DNA from: DATEDA01 sp963789885 | GTDB lineage: Bacteria; Pseudomonadota; Gammaproteobacteria; Burkholderiales; SG8-39 | DNA length: 64,000 nucleotides | Direction: 5' to 3' | Assembly (NCBI GenBank): GCA_963789885.1 | Contig: CAWBNB010000005.1 | Span: 372,001-436,000, forward strand | In this document: piece by piece, positions 8,610-19,293 of the stretch | Layout of the letters: every line of letters starts with the position of its first letter | How positions within the stretch are numbered: position 1 is the stretch's first letter | Made by a program: the position numbers and the translations under genes | Notes under the pieces: generated by a model | Databases searched by the model: none | Told to the model about the DNA's origin: nothing | What the model saw: the letters and a program-made list of their open reading frames with translations, nothing else

Positions 8610-9266
8610 ATGCAGCGCCTCATCTTCCTCGCCGACCAGCTCAGCACGTTCGTGGGCAAGGCTTTCGCCTGGCTCATCGGCCTGCTCATGGTGCTGGTCT
8701 GCGTCGAGGTGCTGAAGCGCTACATCCTGAACATGCCGACGGCGTGGGTGTTCGACGCCTCGTCGATGCTCTATGGCGCCGCCTTCATGATGTGCGGCGC
8801 CTACACCCTCGCCCAGGGTGCGCATGTCCGCGGCGATTTCCTCTACGGCTCGATGCGCCCGCGCATGCAGGCGACGCTCGATCTTGCGCTCTACCTGCTC
8901 TTCTTTGTCCCGGGGATCCTCGCACTGGTGTTCGCGGGCTGGGACTACGCCGCCGACTCGTGGCGGATCGGCGAGCACTCGAACATCACCGCCGAAGGCC
9001 CGCCCGTCTACCACTTCAAGACGCTGATCCCGATCGCCGGGGCGCTCGTCCTCGCGCAGGGTCTGGCGGAAATCATGCGCTGCATCGTCTGCCTCAAGAC
9101 GGGGCAGTGGCCCGGACGCCTGAAGGACGCCGAGGAGACCGACGTCGTCGAGCAGCAGCTCGCCGCCAGCACCCACGTCGACGAGGAAGCGAAGCGCCAG
9201 GCGATCGAAGGCATCGAGGCGATCGACGAGGCCGCTCACCACCGCATCGGGAAGGACCGGGTGTGA
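8610..9266 (+). CDS. TRAP transporter small permease (DctQ / FcbT2-like)
   Basis: 218 residues with four hydrophobic segments (about 13-33, 48-68, 92-112, 140-160), the hallmark of DctQ-type small TRAP subunits. These pair with the large permease for Na+-driven uptake of organic acids. The protein is longer than a typical DctQ (about 160-180) because of a polar, acidic C-terminal tail of about 45 residues. This fits the COG4665 group (mannitol/chloroaromatic type, FcbT2). The stop overlaps the GTG start of the large subunit (GTGTGA), so the two are coupled. No periplasmic receptor gene is adjacent; a receptor may be elsewhere. Confidence 0.9.
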   Translation: MQRLIFLADQLSTFVGKAFAWLIGLLMVLVCVEVLKRYILNMPTAWVFDASSMLYGAAFMMCGAYTLAQGAHVRGDFLYGSMRPRMQATLDLALYLLFFVPGILALVFAGWDYAADSWRIGEHSNITAEGPPVYHFKTLIPIAGALVLAQGLAEIMRCIVCLKTGQWPGRLKDAEETDVVEQQLAASTHVDEEAKRQAIEGIEAIDEAAHHRIGKDRV

Positions 9267-11131
9267 CCGACGCCGCCCTCGGTCTCACGATGCTCGGCCT
9301 GATCGTGGTCGTGATCATGCTCGGCTTCCCGACCGCCTTCACGCTCATGGGCCTCGGGATGATGTTCGGCTACGTCGCGTTCTACGACCCGTCGGCCCCG
9401 TTCTTCGACAACCGCGTGTTCGACCTGATGGTCGAGCGCACCTACGGCGCGATGACCAACGACACGCTGCTGTCGATTCCGCTGTTCGTGCTGATGGGCT
9501 ATGTGATGGAGCGCGGCGCGCTGGTGGACAAGATGTTCTACAGCATCCAGCTCGCGTTCCGCCGCGTGCCGGCGTCGCTCGCCGTCGCGACGCTGATCGT
9601 CTGCACCTTCTGGGGCATCGCGAGCGGCCTCGTCGGCGCGGTGGTCGTGCTGATGGGCGTGATCGCGATGCGGCCGATGCTGAAGGCGGGCTACGACGTG
9701 CGGCTCGCCGCGGGCGTGATCACCGCCGGCGGGACCCTCGGGATCCTGATCCCGCCGTCGGTGATGATCATCGTCTACGCTGCGGTGGCCGGCCAGTCGG
9801 TGGTGAAGCTGTACGCCTCGGCGATGCTGCCCGGCTTCTTCCTCTCGTTCCTCTACCTGGTCTATATCATCGGCTGGGCGCTCGTCGACCGGAAAGTGGC
9901 GCCGCCGCTGCCGGAGAGCGAGCTCCACGCGCCGGTACCCGGTTGGGTGACCGGGCTCGCGCAGCGGTACTCGCGCAACCTGCTCGCGGCGCTCGCGCTC
10001 GCCGTCGTGCGGCCGACGCGGGCGCTCGGATCGAGCAGGACGGCGCGCCGATCCGCTATCGCGCGCTCGCGAAGAACCTGCTCGTGGCGCTCGCGCCGCT
10101 GCTCCTCGCCACCGCGACGCTTGCCGGCATCTGGTGGTACGTCACGATCCATCGCCCCGCGTCGCTCGCCGAGGCAAGCCCGCCGCCGCAGATCGAACAG
10201 TCGGCGCCACGCGTCGCGGTTCCCCCGCCGGCCGACGACGAGACGCCAAAGGAGCTAGGCAGCGGGGCAGCCGAGGCCGCAGGCGGTGCCTGCGCCGGAG
10301 CAGGACCAGGGTTTGGTCGGGCGGATCGAGGCCGATGCGGGCGCCGCGGCGCCCGGGGACGCCGGTCCCCCGCCGGAGTTCTACACCTGGTTCTGGGTTG
10401 CCCTGGCGCTCTGCGCTGCGCTACTCGCGTTCTACTACCGGACGCTCGGTCCCGAGCAGTTCGTGATCCTGAAGCTGCTTACCGAATCGGTGATGCCGCT
10501 CGGCATTCTCACCGTGCTCGTACTGGCGGTGATCCTGTTCGGGATCACGACCGCGACCGAGAGCGCCGGTGTCGGCGCTGCGGGGGCCTTCATCCTCGCG
10601 CTCCACGCCGGAACGCTCACGTGGTCGCGCGTGAAGGAGGCGATGTTCCTGACCGCGAAGACCACGGCGATGGTGTGCTGGCTGTTCGTCGGCTCGGCGC
10701 TCTTCTCGGCGGTGTTCGCGCTGCTCGGCGGCCAGCAGCTGGTCGAGAAGTGGGTGCTGTCCCTCAACCTGTCGCCGGTGCAGTTCATGATCGTGTCGCA
10801 GGCGATCATCTTCGTCCTCGGCTGGCCGCTCGAGTGGACGGAGATCATCGTGATCTTCGTCCCGATCTTCCTGCCGATCCTGAAGCACTTCGACATCGAC
10901 CCGGTGCTCTGGGGCACGCTGGTGTTCGTCAACCTGCAAGCCGCTTTCCTGTCGCCGCCGGTGGCGATGTCGGCGTTCTACCTGAAGGGCGTCTCCCCGC
11001 CGCACGTGACGCTCAACCAGATTTTCGCCGGCATGATGCCTTACATGCTGATCGTCATCCTGTGCATGGTCATCATGTACCTGTGGCCGGGGATGACGTT
11101 GTGGCTGCCGGCGTATCTCTACGGCAGCTAG
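9263..11131 (+). CDS. TRAP transporter large permease, FcbT3-like (two compensating frameshifts)
   Basis: GTG 9263 opens a DctM-type permease: repeated hydrophobic helices, the conserved GTLGILIPPSV segment and WGIASGLVG. The frame is lost near 10003-10015 (apparent one-base deletion) and regained near 10251-10265 (apparent one-base insertion). Between these points another frame encodes a hydrophobic segment LLVALAPLLLATATLAGIWW and a Pro/Glu-rich linker. The second half restores canonical DctM sequence (FGITTATESAGVGAAGAF, QAAFLSPPVA). The restored protein is about 622 residues, well above a typical DctM (about 430), matching the COG4664/FcbT3 group with an extra central membrane segment and linker. 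The net indel is zero, so sequencing errors are the simplest explanation. Confidence 0.82.
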
Positions 11132-11180
11132 GGCCGGCGGCGGAGCGCGCTCGACCGGGCAAGCCCCGCGATTCACGGTG

Positions 11181-12568
11181 TCAGTTGAGGAACCCCACCG
11201 ACCGAGGCAGCCAGAGCGCGAGTTCGGGGAACGCGATCACGAGCACCAGCCCCACGACCTGCAGGATCACGAACGGGATGATGCCGCGATAGATGTGGCC
11301 CATCGTCACCGACGGCGGCACCGTCCCCTTCATGTAGAACAGCGTGAAGCCGAACGGTGGCGTGAGGAACGCCGTCTGCAGGTTCACCGACATCATGATG
11401 ATGAACCAGGTGAGGAACACGATCGGCCCGCCGCCGCCGATGTGCGGCCCGAAGTCCACGGCCTTCAGGATCGGGGCGAACACCGGCAGCACGATCAGGC
11501 AGATCTCGATCCAGTCGAAGAAGAAGCCGAGGATGAAGACGAGCACCATCAGGAAGATCAGGATCGACCAGCCGGTGTGCAGGCCGGCGGCCTTGAGCAC
11601 CTCGGTCACGATCTCGTCGCCGCCGAGCGCGCGGAACACGAACGAGAACAGCGTCGCACCGAAGAAGATGAAGAACACGAGCGCGTTCGTGAGCGCGGCG
11701 CTCTCGATCGTCTCGCGCAAGGATCTTCACGCTTAGTCGACCGTTCATCCACGCGAGGAAGATCGCGCCGGCGGAGCCGACGCCCGCGGCTTCGGTCGGC
11801 GTCGCCCAGCCGCCGAAGATCGATCCGAGGACAAGCGTGATGAGCAGCGTCGGGCGGGAAGAAGCTCTTGCCGATCATCTTCCAGAACTCGGCGCCGACT
11901 TCGGTCCGATGTCCGCCGGAAGCGGCGGTGCCAACTGCGGCTTCAGGAACGACAGTACGCCGATGTAGAGGAGGTAGATCCCGGACAGGATGAGTCCGGG
12001 AATCACCGCGGCCGCGAAGAGCGTCCCCACCGATACGGCGAGCAGATCGCCCATGATCACCAGCATGATCGACGGCGGGATGAGGATGCCGAGCGTGCCG
12101 GCGGACGCGATCGTGCCGACCGTCAGCTCCTTTTGGTAGCCGCGCTCGAGCATCGTCGGCAGCGCAACGAGCGTCAGCATGACGACCGACGCGCCGACGA
12201 TGCCGGTCGTCGCCGCCATGATCGTCCCCATCAGCGTCACGGACATGGCGAGCCCGCCCGGAATGCGGCGCGTGAGCATCTGCAACGCGTGCAGCAGGTC
12301 GTTCGCAACGCCGCTCCGCTCGAGGACCGTGCCCATGAAGATGAACATCGGCACCGCGACGAGGATCGGGTTGGCGGCGACGCCGCCCCAGATGCGCGGG
12401 AGCAGATTGAAGAACTGCACCGGCTCGAACACGCCGAACAGGATGCCCAGGCCCGCCGAAGAAGATCCCGATCCCGCCGAGCACGAACGCCACCGGGTAG
12501 CCGCAGAAGAGCGCGGCCGCGAGGACGAAGAAGAGGATCAGCGCGAGGTGGTGGATGAGCCAGTCCAT
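11181..12568 (-). CDS. dctM: TRAP transporter large permease DctM (four frameshifts)
   Basis: The ATG at 12568 overlaps the DctQ stop (TAATG). Domain order is normal for DctM: N-terminal helix, GTVLERSGVANDLL, SAGTLGILIPPSIMLVI, then NALVFFIFFGATLFS and QTAFLTPPFGFTLFY. Coding moves between frames near 12451 (+1), 11900 (-1), 11854 (+1) and 11721 (+1). Correcting these gives about 461 residues, within the family range. All conserved blocks survive with no extra stops, so the breaks look like assembly errors. It is the last gene of the cluster running from 21.9 kb. It is convergent with the FcbT3-like permease, whose stop lies 49 bases away. Confidence 0.85.
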
Positions 12569-13149
12569 TACGCCGCCCCCTCCTGGTGCTCGGCCTTCGC
12601 GCCGGCGAACGCGCTGCGCGCGCGCAGGGCCACTGGCCCGTACAGGAAGACGAGCAGACGCATCAGCACCGAGATCACCGCCGCGAGCAGCAGGACGAGT
12701 CCGATCGTGATGAACGCCTTTGGGATCCACCGCCAGGGCAGCCCGGTCGCCGAGTCGGACGACTCGTTGAAGTGCCAGGCGATCCAGGTGAAATCAGCGC
12801 TGAAGTAGATCGCGATCAGGCAGTAGGGGATCGCGAAGAGCACGCACCCGAGGAGCTCGATCCACGCCTGGGTGCGCGGCGTCGCGGCCGCGATAGCGAT
12901 GTCGATCCGCACGTGCGCGTTCTTGACGTAGGCCGCGCCGAGCCAGAAGCAGAAGAGCGCGGCGTGCAGATGCCACTCGAGTTCCTGCAGCCGCGTCGAT
13001 CCCATCCCCGGGATCTGATAGCCGAACTTGCGCGACAGGACGTCGAAGCAGATGACGACGGTGCAGACGACGAACAGCCACCCTACCGCCATGGCGATCC
13101 GGTACAGCACGCGATTGATCGCGTCGCTCGCTGTGAGCAGGCGTTCCAT
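12568..13149 (-). CDS. dctQ: TRAP transporter small permease DctQ
   Basis: 193 residues with four membrane segments (about 17-37, 52-72, 90-115, 144-168) and the conserved tract around KNAHVRID that marks DctQ subunits. It forms the membrane complex with the coupled DctM, whose ATG overlaps this stop as TAATG. The receptor gene lies 76 bases upstream on the same strand, giving a complete receptor-DctQ-DctM set. The C-terminus is polar and ends in EHQEGAA. The reading frame is intact. Confidence 0.92.
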   Translation of the reverse strand: MERLLTASDAINRVLYRIAMAVGWLFVVCTVVICFDVLSRKFGYQIPGMGSTRLQELEWHLHAALFCFWLGAAYVKNAHVRIDIAIAAATPRTQAWIELLGCVLFAIPYCLIAIYFSADFTWIAWHFNESSDSATGLPWRWIPKAFITIGLVLLLAAVISVLMRLLVFLYGPVALRARSAFAGAKAEHQEGAA

Positions 13150-13225
13150 GGTCCTCCCCGGGGCCGTCGGCGGACGGGGAGCGCGCCCGGTGTCCCCCGG
13201 CGTCGCTCCCCGCCGCGGGAGTGCG

Positions 13226-14275
13226 CTACTTCAGGTAGCCGGCGTCACGCCAGATCGCGTAGTCGCCGCGAAACTTCGCGTACGATTCCCAGACGCGCTT
13301 GAAGTTGGGGTTCGATGCAGATTCCTCGGCCACGACCTCGTTCCAGGCCTTCTCGTACGCGGCCATGATCTCGGGCGACCACTTCTTGATCTGCACGCCG
13401 TACTTGTCCTGCATCTCGCGCATCGCCTTGAACTGGGTCGCCTCGCCCTCGGCCATCACGTCGCGCGTCAGGTCGCCGCAGGCCTGCTCGATCATCGCCT
13501 TGTGCTGGTCCGACAGCGAATCCCACTTCTTCTGGTTGATGTACAGCTCGAGGAAGGTGGCCTGCTGGTGCCAGCCGGGGAAGTAGTAGAACTTCGCCAC
13601 CTGGTAGAAGCCGAACTTCTGGTCCATCGACGGGAGCGAAAATTCGGTCGCGTCGATGGTGCCGAGCTGCAACGCCTGGAAAATGTCGCCGGGCGCGAGC
13701 AGCTGGGTGGCGACGCCGAGCTTGGCCATGACCTTGGCGCCCAGCCCGAAGAAGCGCATCTTCAGGCCCTTGAGGTCGCTGGCCGTCTTGATCTCCTTGC
13801 GGAACCAACCCGAGGCCTCCGGCGGAATGAGCGCGCACGGGATGTTGTGGATGCCGTGCTTGGCGAACATCTCGCGCGACAGCTGCAGGCCGCCGCCATG
13901 GTGGATCCACGCGAGGTATTCGCCCATGCCCGGACCGAACGGCACGGTCGCGAACATGTTGAAGGCGCTGTCGGTGCCGGCGAAGAAACCGGCGTTCGAC
14001 CACGCCGCGTCGACCGAACCCTGCGAGACCGCCTGGATCGCCTGGAGCGCCGGCACCAGCGCGCCGGGTTCGTTCACCTTGAGTTCGAGCGTGCCGGCCG
14101 AGACCCGCTCGAGCTTCTTCGACAGCTTGACCGGCGCTTCGCCGATCAGCGTCAGGCTGGTCGGGAACGCGCTCGCGAGCTGCAAACGGACTTTCTGAGG
14201 GGCCTGCGCGAGCGTCGCGCCGGACAGGGCGAACGCGGCCACAGACGCCGCGGCCAAGCCGAAAAACCGCTTCAT
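13226..14275 (-). CDS. dctP: TRAP transporter substrate-binding protein DctP
   Basis: 349 residues from ATG 14275, which has GGAGGAGAA upstream; an ATG at 14341 would only add non-homologous residues. Residues 1-23 form a signal peptide ending ALSGATLAQA. The rest is a DctP/TAXI-like periplasmic binding protein of the sialic-acid/C4-dicarboxylate receptor type, with the family segment around IPPEASGWFRKEI and the LGTIDATEF tract. It delivers an organic acid to the DctQM pair encoded directly downstream. The ligand is probably an aromatic or dicarboxylic acid, inferred only from the neighbouring FAD monooxygenases. Confidence 0.92.
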   Translation of the reverse strand: MKRFFGLAAASVAAFALSGATLAQAPQKVRLQLASAFPTSLTLIGEAPVKLSKKLERVSAGTLELKVNEPGALVPALQAIQAVSQGSVDAAWSNAGFFAGTDSAFNMFATVPFGPGMGEYLAWIHHGGGLQLSREMFAKHGIHNIPCALIPPEASGWFRKEIKTASDLKGLKMRFFGLGAKVMAKLGVATQLLAPGDIFQALQLGTIDATEFSLPSMDQKFGFYQVAKFYYFPGWHQQATFLELYINQKKWDSLSDQHKAMIEQACGDLTRDVMAEGEATQFKAMREMQDKYGVQIKKWSPEIMAAYEKAWNEVVAEESASNPNFKRVWESYAKFRGDYAIWRDAGYLK

Positions 14276-14351
14276 TCTCTTCTCCTCCATCATGGTGGGA
14301 CCAACCTCAACCGCCCGGTGTCTGGCGCACCGGTGCGGCATTACAGACCAG

Positions 14352-14537
14352 TTAACCGCCCTTGTCCAGTGCGCGCGCCGACTCGATCGCGGCGCGGATG
14401 CGGGCCGCGTCGCCGACTTCCTTCATGAGAAGCAGGGTCAGCCGCGCGAGGAACAGCGGCTGCCTCGCCTCCCCGAGGTCGGTCATCGCGTAACAGGCGC
14501 TCGTGTAGACGTCGTCCAGTTCCTGGTCGGTAAGCAT
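14352..14537 (-). CDS. DUF2783 domain small protein
   Basis: 61 residues, mostly helical, starting MLTDQELDDVYT. It matches my memory of the short DUF2783 family, which is typically encoded next to FAD-dependent aromatic monooxygenases in Beta- and Alphaproteobacteria. That neighbourhood is present here: the 551-residue monooxygenase ends 10 bases upstream. The function is unknown; a role as an accessory or stability factor for the flavoenzyme is a guess from the constant linkage. There are no cysteines beyond one and no export signal. Confidence 0.75.
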   Translation of the reverse strand: MLTDQELDDVYTSACYAMTDLGEARQPLFLARLTLLLMKEVGDAARIRAAIESARALDKGG

Positions 14538-14547
14538 CGGCTAGGCC

Positions 14548-16203
14548 CTATTGCAGTGCACGCCGGACGGCCCTGCGGAGCGAATCGGCCCGCGGCTCGC
14601 GCCAGCATCCGGCGACGTGGCCATCCGGGCGCACGAGGTAGCACGCCGCGGGCGCGGCACCGTAGAGCGGAAAGAGATGACCGGTCGCGTCCCATGCCTC
14701 GGCGCCGGCAGTGCTCCGCGGCGAGATCCAGACGACCGTGAGCGGCAGATCGTCGAGCCCCGAGAGCACCGCACGCGGATCGTCTGCGGTGAGGCAGAGT
14801 GCGGTGTAGCCGGTGCCGAGCAACTCGGTGACATGCCGCCGGCCGGACGCGGTTTCGACCGGACACTCCGGGAGCACCGCACCGGGCACCGGCCCGGCGG
14901 GGAGCGCGTCCGAATCGGCGGCGTTGAGCGGCGAGTCGGCGAACGTGATCGCACTCGACTGGCGCGGGTTGATCAGCGTCGCGAAGAACGGGTCCCGGGT
15001 GGCGAGCCCGAGCGCCGCCTCGCGCATCAGCTTGAACGCGCCCGACGGCGGGGCCATGAACTCGGTCGACTTCGACGCGTGGCGGATGTTCTCGCGCGCG
15101 GCGAACACGCGCTCGGTGGAGTACGAGTCGAGCACTGCGGCGGACGAGCGGCCCTGCACGACCCACGCGAGCTTCCACGCCAGGTTGTGCGTGTCGTCGA
15201 TGCCGGAGTTCATTCCGCGGACGCCGAAGATCGGCACGAGGTGCGCGGCATCGCCGGCGAACAGCACCCGCCCGTGACGGTAGCTGTCGAGGGTGAGGCA
15301 GTTCGCCCGGTAGGCGCTGATCCACACCGGCGTCCAGTCGTCGCGCTCGCCGATCCACTGCAGGTGGCTGCGCACGCGCGGCAGCACGTTCTCGGGCTTG
15401 ACCGCCTCCTCCGGATCCTCGTCGTCGCGCAGCTGATAGTCGACGCGCCAGATGTCGCGCGGCTGCTTGTGCACCAGGATCGTCGAGCCGGGATTGGTCG
15501 GCGGATCGAACCAGGCGCGGCGCTCGGTCGGGTGATCCGACTTGAGGTGCACGTCGACGATGATGTAGGTGCCGTCGTAGGTCGACCCGGAGAACCGCAG
15601 GCCGAGCGCCTGGCGCACCGCCGAACGCGCGCCGTCGCACGCGACCAGCCAGTCGGCGCGAAGGCGATATGCGCCGCGCGCCGTCTCGAGCTCGAGCTCG
15701 ACCCCGTCGTTGCCGTGCGTCAGGCCACCGAGCTTCGTCTGCCAGCGGATCTCGACGAGCTCGGGCAGCGCGGCGGCACGGTCGGCGAGGAGCTGCTCGC
15801 AGATGCACTGCTCCAGGTTCACCATCGGCGCGAACCGTTGGTTCCCGTCCATCGGCATCTGCAGCCGATACACCGGGACGTCCCGGTAGTAGCTCGTCCC
15901 TGCGGTCCAGGGCAGCGCCTCGCCGAGCACGTCGCCCGCGACGCCGAGGCGGTCGAAGATCTCCAGGCTGCGGCGCGAGATGCAGGCGGCGCGGCTGCCG
16001 TAGGACACCGCGTCGTCGGCCTCGATCACGACCGAGCGGACGCCGTGGCGCGCGAGCCCGAGCGCTAGCGTGAGACCGATCGGCCCGCCGCCGACGATCG
16101 CGACCGCATGGCGGGCCGGGTCGACGCCGTTGTCGAGTCGCGGCAGTTCGAGCGGATACCGCCGGTACTCGAAGTACTCGTGATAGCCCGGGGACGCGCT
16201 CAC
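14548..16203 (-). CDS. FAD-dependent aromatic monooxygenase (PheA/MhpA-like)
   Basis: 551 residues. It has an N-terminal Rossmann motif GGGPIG (about 38-43), the DG motif ACDGARSAVR, and the FAD-ribityl-binding motif FAGDAAHLVPIFGVRGMNSG. A C-terminal thioredoxin-like extension is typical of the phenol-hydroxylase / MhpA branch of class A flavoprotein monooxygenases. These enzymes hydroxylate phenolic acids using NAD(P)H and O2. The gene lies 31 bases after a second FAD monooxygenase and 10 bases before DUF2783, on the same strand, so it belongs to the TRAP/VOC/hydrolase operon. Substrate candidates are hydroxybenzoates or hydroxyphenylpropionates. The frame is intact. Confidence 0.9.
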   Translation of the reverse strand: MSASPGYHEYFEYRRYPLELPRLDNGVDPARHAVAIVGGGPIGLTLALGLARHGVRSVVIEADDAVSYGSRAACISRRSLEIFDRLGVAGDVLGEALPWTAGTSYYRDVPVYRLQMPMDGNQRFAPMVNLEQCICEQLLADRAAALPELVEIRWQTKLGGLTHGNDGVELELETARGAYRLRADWLVACDGARSAVRQALGLRFSGSTYDGTYIIVDVHLKSDHPTERRAWFDPPTNPGSTILVHKQPRDIWRVDYQLRDDEDPEEAVKPENVLPRVRSHLQWIGERDDWTPVWISAYRANCLTLDSYRHGRVLFAGDAAHLVPIFGVRGMNSGIDDTHNLAWKLAWVVQGRSSAAVLDSYSTERVFAARENIRHASKSTEFMAPPSGAFKLMREAALGLATRDPFFATLINPRQSSAITFADSPLNAADSDALPAGPVPGAVLPECPVETASGRRHVTELLGTGYTALCLTADDPRAVLSGLDDLPLTVVWISPRSTAGAEAWDATGHLFPLYGAAPAACYLVRPDGHVAGCWREPRADSLRRAVRRALQ

Positions 16204-16234
16204 TCGGGGATCCGATAGCAGATCGCCGCCGCGC

Positions 16235-17417
16235 TCACTCTGGCACCCGGATGCCGCGGTACAGCCAGTCGATCTCCCACGGATCGTCCCGCGGGCGCTG
16301 CGCGAGCAGATCGTTCCGCAGCATCCGCGCGCCGCCGCCCGCGTGGATGTACGCCCCGAAGAACCGCGCCGAGAGCACCACCCGTGCGGTCCGGTTCATG
16401 CGCTGCGCCTGATAGGCGAGGAACGCGGCGTTGAAGTCGTCGCCGTGGCGCGCCACCTCGGCGGCGAGCACCGCGGCGTCCTCGATCGCCATGCACGCGC
16501 CCTGCGCGAGGTACTGGAGCGTGGGGTGCGCCGCATCGCCGAGCAGGGTGACCCGCCCTTTCGTCCAGTTGGTGACCGGATCCCGGTCGTGCAGCACCCA
16601 GTTCCGTTCGCGCGAGACGTAGCGGAGCATTTCGTGCACGCGCGGCGTGCACTGGGCGAAGATCTCCTCGAGCTCCCCGGGGTCGCCCGGATTCGGCGCG
16701 CCGCGCTTGAAGCGGACGCTCTCGATCGTCGCGACGTTGTTCATCACCGTTCCGCCGCGCAGGCGGTACTGCACGAGGTGCAGGTTGTGGCCGATGTAGA
16801 TCGTCATCGAGTCGACGTGACTGCGATCGATGATTTCCTCGGTCGGCACCAGGCCGCGGTACACGTAGTGCCCCGCCAGCCGCGGCGCGCCGTCGCCGAC
16901 CACCACGCTCCGGGTCGGAGACCACAGGCCGTCGGCGCCGACGAGCGCCGCGCCCTCGTACTCCGACGCCGTCCTCGCACGTGACGACGACGCGATCGCC
17001 GCGCTCGGCGAAGCGCGCGAGGCCCTTCGACGCCTCGAGCGCGATCTCGCTGCGGCTGCGGCAGGCCTCGAGGATGGAGCCATGAAGGTCGCGCCGGTGC
17101 ACGACGAAGTAGGGGTGCGTGTACCGCGCCCGGAACTTCGCGTCGAGGTCGATGCGCGCGAGCTCGTTGCCGGTGATCGCATCGGCGAGGATCAGCGCGT
17201 CCGGATACACGACGTGCGGCGCCATGCGCTCGAAGACGCCGAGGCGCTCGAGGATCGGATAGACGTTCGGGCCCATCTGGATGCCGTACCCGATCTCGCC
17301 GAACTCGGCCGCCTTCTCGAGCACCCGCACCCGGCGCCCCTTGAGCGCGAGCGCGAGCGCCGCCGACAGGCCGCCGATGCCGCCGCCGGCGACCAGGATC
17401 TCGGGGTTCCCAGCCAT
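16235..17417 (-). CDS. FAD-dependent monooxygenase, 3-hydroxybenzoate 6-hydroxylase / salicylate hydroxylase-like (one frameshift)
   Basis: The N-terminus carries GGGIGG (11-16) and a GYGIQMGPNVYPIL tract typical of 3-hydroxybenzoate 6-monooxygenases, followed by RRDLHGSILEACR. The frame changes near 16966-16972 (apparent extra base after CEDG). It continues with GADGLWSPTR, a Tyr-rich YVYRGLVPTEE, and the FAD motif LLGDAAHPTLQYLAQGACMAIEDA. The restored length is about 393 residues, as expected. Such enzymes convert 3-hydroxybenzoate to gentisate or salicylate to catechol. It starts 10 bases after the fused TRAP permease and precedes the second monooxygenase by 31 bases, so it is embedded in the catabolic operon. 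Confidence 0.87.
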
Positions 17418-17426
17418 CGCCTGCTC

Positions 17427-19200
17427 CTACATCTTGAGGACCGCGGGCAGCCAGGAGGCGAGCTGCGGCCACGCGATCAGCATCCCGACGAGCACGAAGT
17501 CGGCGGCGAGGAAAGGCGAGCGTGCCGCGGTAGATGCGTGCGGCCGGGATGTCGGGATTCTGCGCCTGGATGACGAACACCGTCATCCCGGTCGGCGGGC
17601 TGATCAGCCCGATCGTCGCCATCACGGTGACGAAGATGCCGAACCAGACGCCGTCGTAGCCGAGCGCCAGCACGAGCGGGAGCGTGACCGGCACCGAGAT
17701 CAGGATCGTGCTCACCTCCTCGAGGAACGTGCCGAGCAGGAAGTACAGCATCATCACCGCGAGGATGACCATCAGCGGCGACAGGCCCCACGCCGTCACC
17801 CAGCCGACGAGCGCGGTCGGGAACTGCGTCAGGACGATGAACCGGGCGAAGATGAACGCGCCGATCACGATGAAGAACAGCATCGCGGTCGCGTACGCGG
17901 TTTCCAGGAAAGCGTCGACGCAGGCCACGCCAGCGCATGTGGCCGGTGGCGAACGCGATCACGATCGCCGCGAAGGCGCTCACCGCCGCCGCCTCGGTCG
18001 GCGAGTACCAGCCGAGGTAGATGCCCGACCACCGCGAGGAGGAAGAGGAGCGCGAGCTTCCACATGCCGATCGCGGCGCGCAGCCGCTCGCCGAGCGGCA
18101 TCGACGCGGTGCGCGGCATCAGCTCGGGGCGCAGGCGCGCGACGATCGCCACCGTGATCACGTACAGCACGGCGAGGATCACGCCGGGAATGAACGCCGC
18201 CGCGAAGAGCTTCGGCAGCGACTGCTCGGCGACGATCGAGTAGATCGCGAGGATCACCGACGGCGGGATGATGATGCCGAGCGTGCCCGGCGGACGCGAC
18301 GGCGCCGGCGGCGAAGCCCGGGTCGTAGCCGTGGCGGCGCATCTCCGGGATCGACACTTTGGAAAAGGTGGCGGCGGTGGCGATCGACGACCCGCAGATC
18401 GCGCCGAACGCAGCGCAGGCGCCGATCGTGGCGTGGGTCAGGGCGCCGCGGAAGCCGGAGAAGAGCGCGTTCGCCGCGTCGAACAGCTCGCGCGACATCG
18501 CGGCGCGCGAGGCGACCGCGCCCATCAGGATGAAGAGCGGAATCACCGACAGCGAGTACGCGGTCGCGAGGTTGAACGGGACGCTGCCGAGCATCTTCAG
18601 CGCCTTCGACCAGCCGTCGATCGCGGCGTAGCCGAGAAAGCCGGTGGTGGCAAGGGCGAGCCCGATCGGCACCCGCACGAGGAGCGCCGCGAGCAGCGCG
18701 GCGACCCCGATGATGCCGATGAGCGCGGCGCTCATTCTTCGCGGCTGCGCTTCGAACGCCATCGCGACTGCGGCGAGCGCGCCGCCCGCGATGCCGAAGA
18801 CGAGCGGCGCCCAGTACAGGATCCTCGGCAGCGAGAGGTCCGAGGTGACGTCGCCGAACGACATCGCGTCGCGCGCCTGCAGCCACGACTGCCAGGCGAT
18901 CGTCGCGAGCATCACCGCCGCGAGCACGGACGAGAGGCGCTTGAGGAGCGGCACCCAGCGCGGCCGCCAGCCGTCGATCATGTCGACGACGATGTTCTCG
19001 TCGCGCAGGAACGTGGCGGGGAGCGCGAAGAAGAACGTGCAGACGAGCAGGAGCTCGACCAGCTCGAACGTGCCGTGAATCGGGTTGTTCCCGACCTTGC
19101 GCAGCACGACGTCGGCGACCGTGAGCAGCATCATCGCCGCGAGGAAGGCGGCCGATACCCAGCCGCAGAGGTTGGCCGCGAGGCCGCGCCAGCGGGTCAT
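17427..19200 (-). CDS. TRAP transporter fused DctQ-DctM permease (four frameshifts)
   Basis: Residues 1-155 are a DctQ domain with four membrane helices. From M156 (18735) the same frame runs straight into a DctM domain (MSAALIGIIGVAALLAALLV). DctM blocks seen are GAICGSSIATAATFSKVSIPEM, IPGVILAVLYV and LISPPTGMTVFV. Frame changes near 18286, 18024, 17919 and 17512 all look like single inserted bases. Correction gives about 589 residues ending AVLKM. At the junction the bases read ATGA in an adjacent frame, so the fusion may be real or may hide an ordinary DctQ stop / DctM start overlap. The receptor gene lies 93 bases upstream and a monooxygenase starts 10 bases downstream. Confidence 0.85.
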
Positions 19201-19293
19201 GAGTTCGCCGCGGGCATCAGCCCGCCACCCCGACGAGGGCGGCGGGCGTCTCTTCCGCCGCCCTCGGGGAACTCATAGGCGGAGCCTCGTGCC

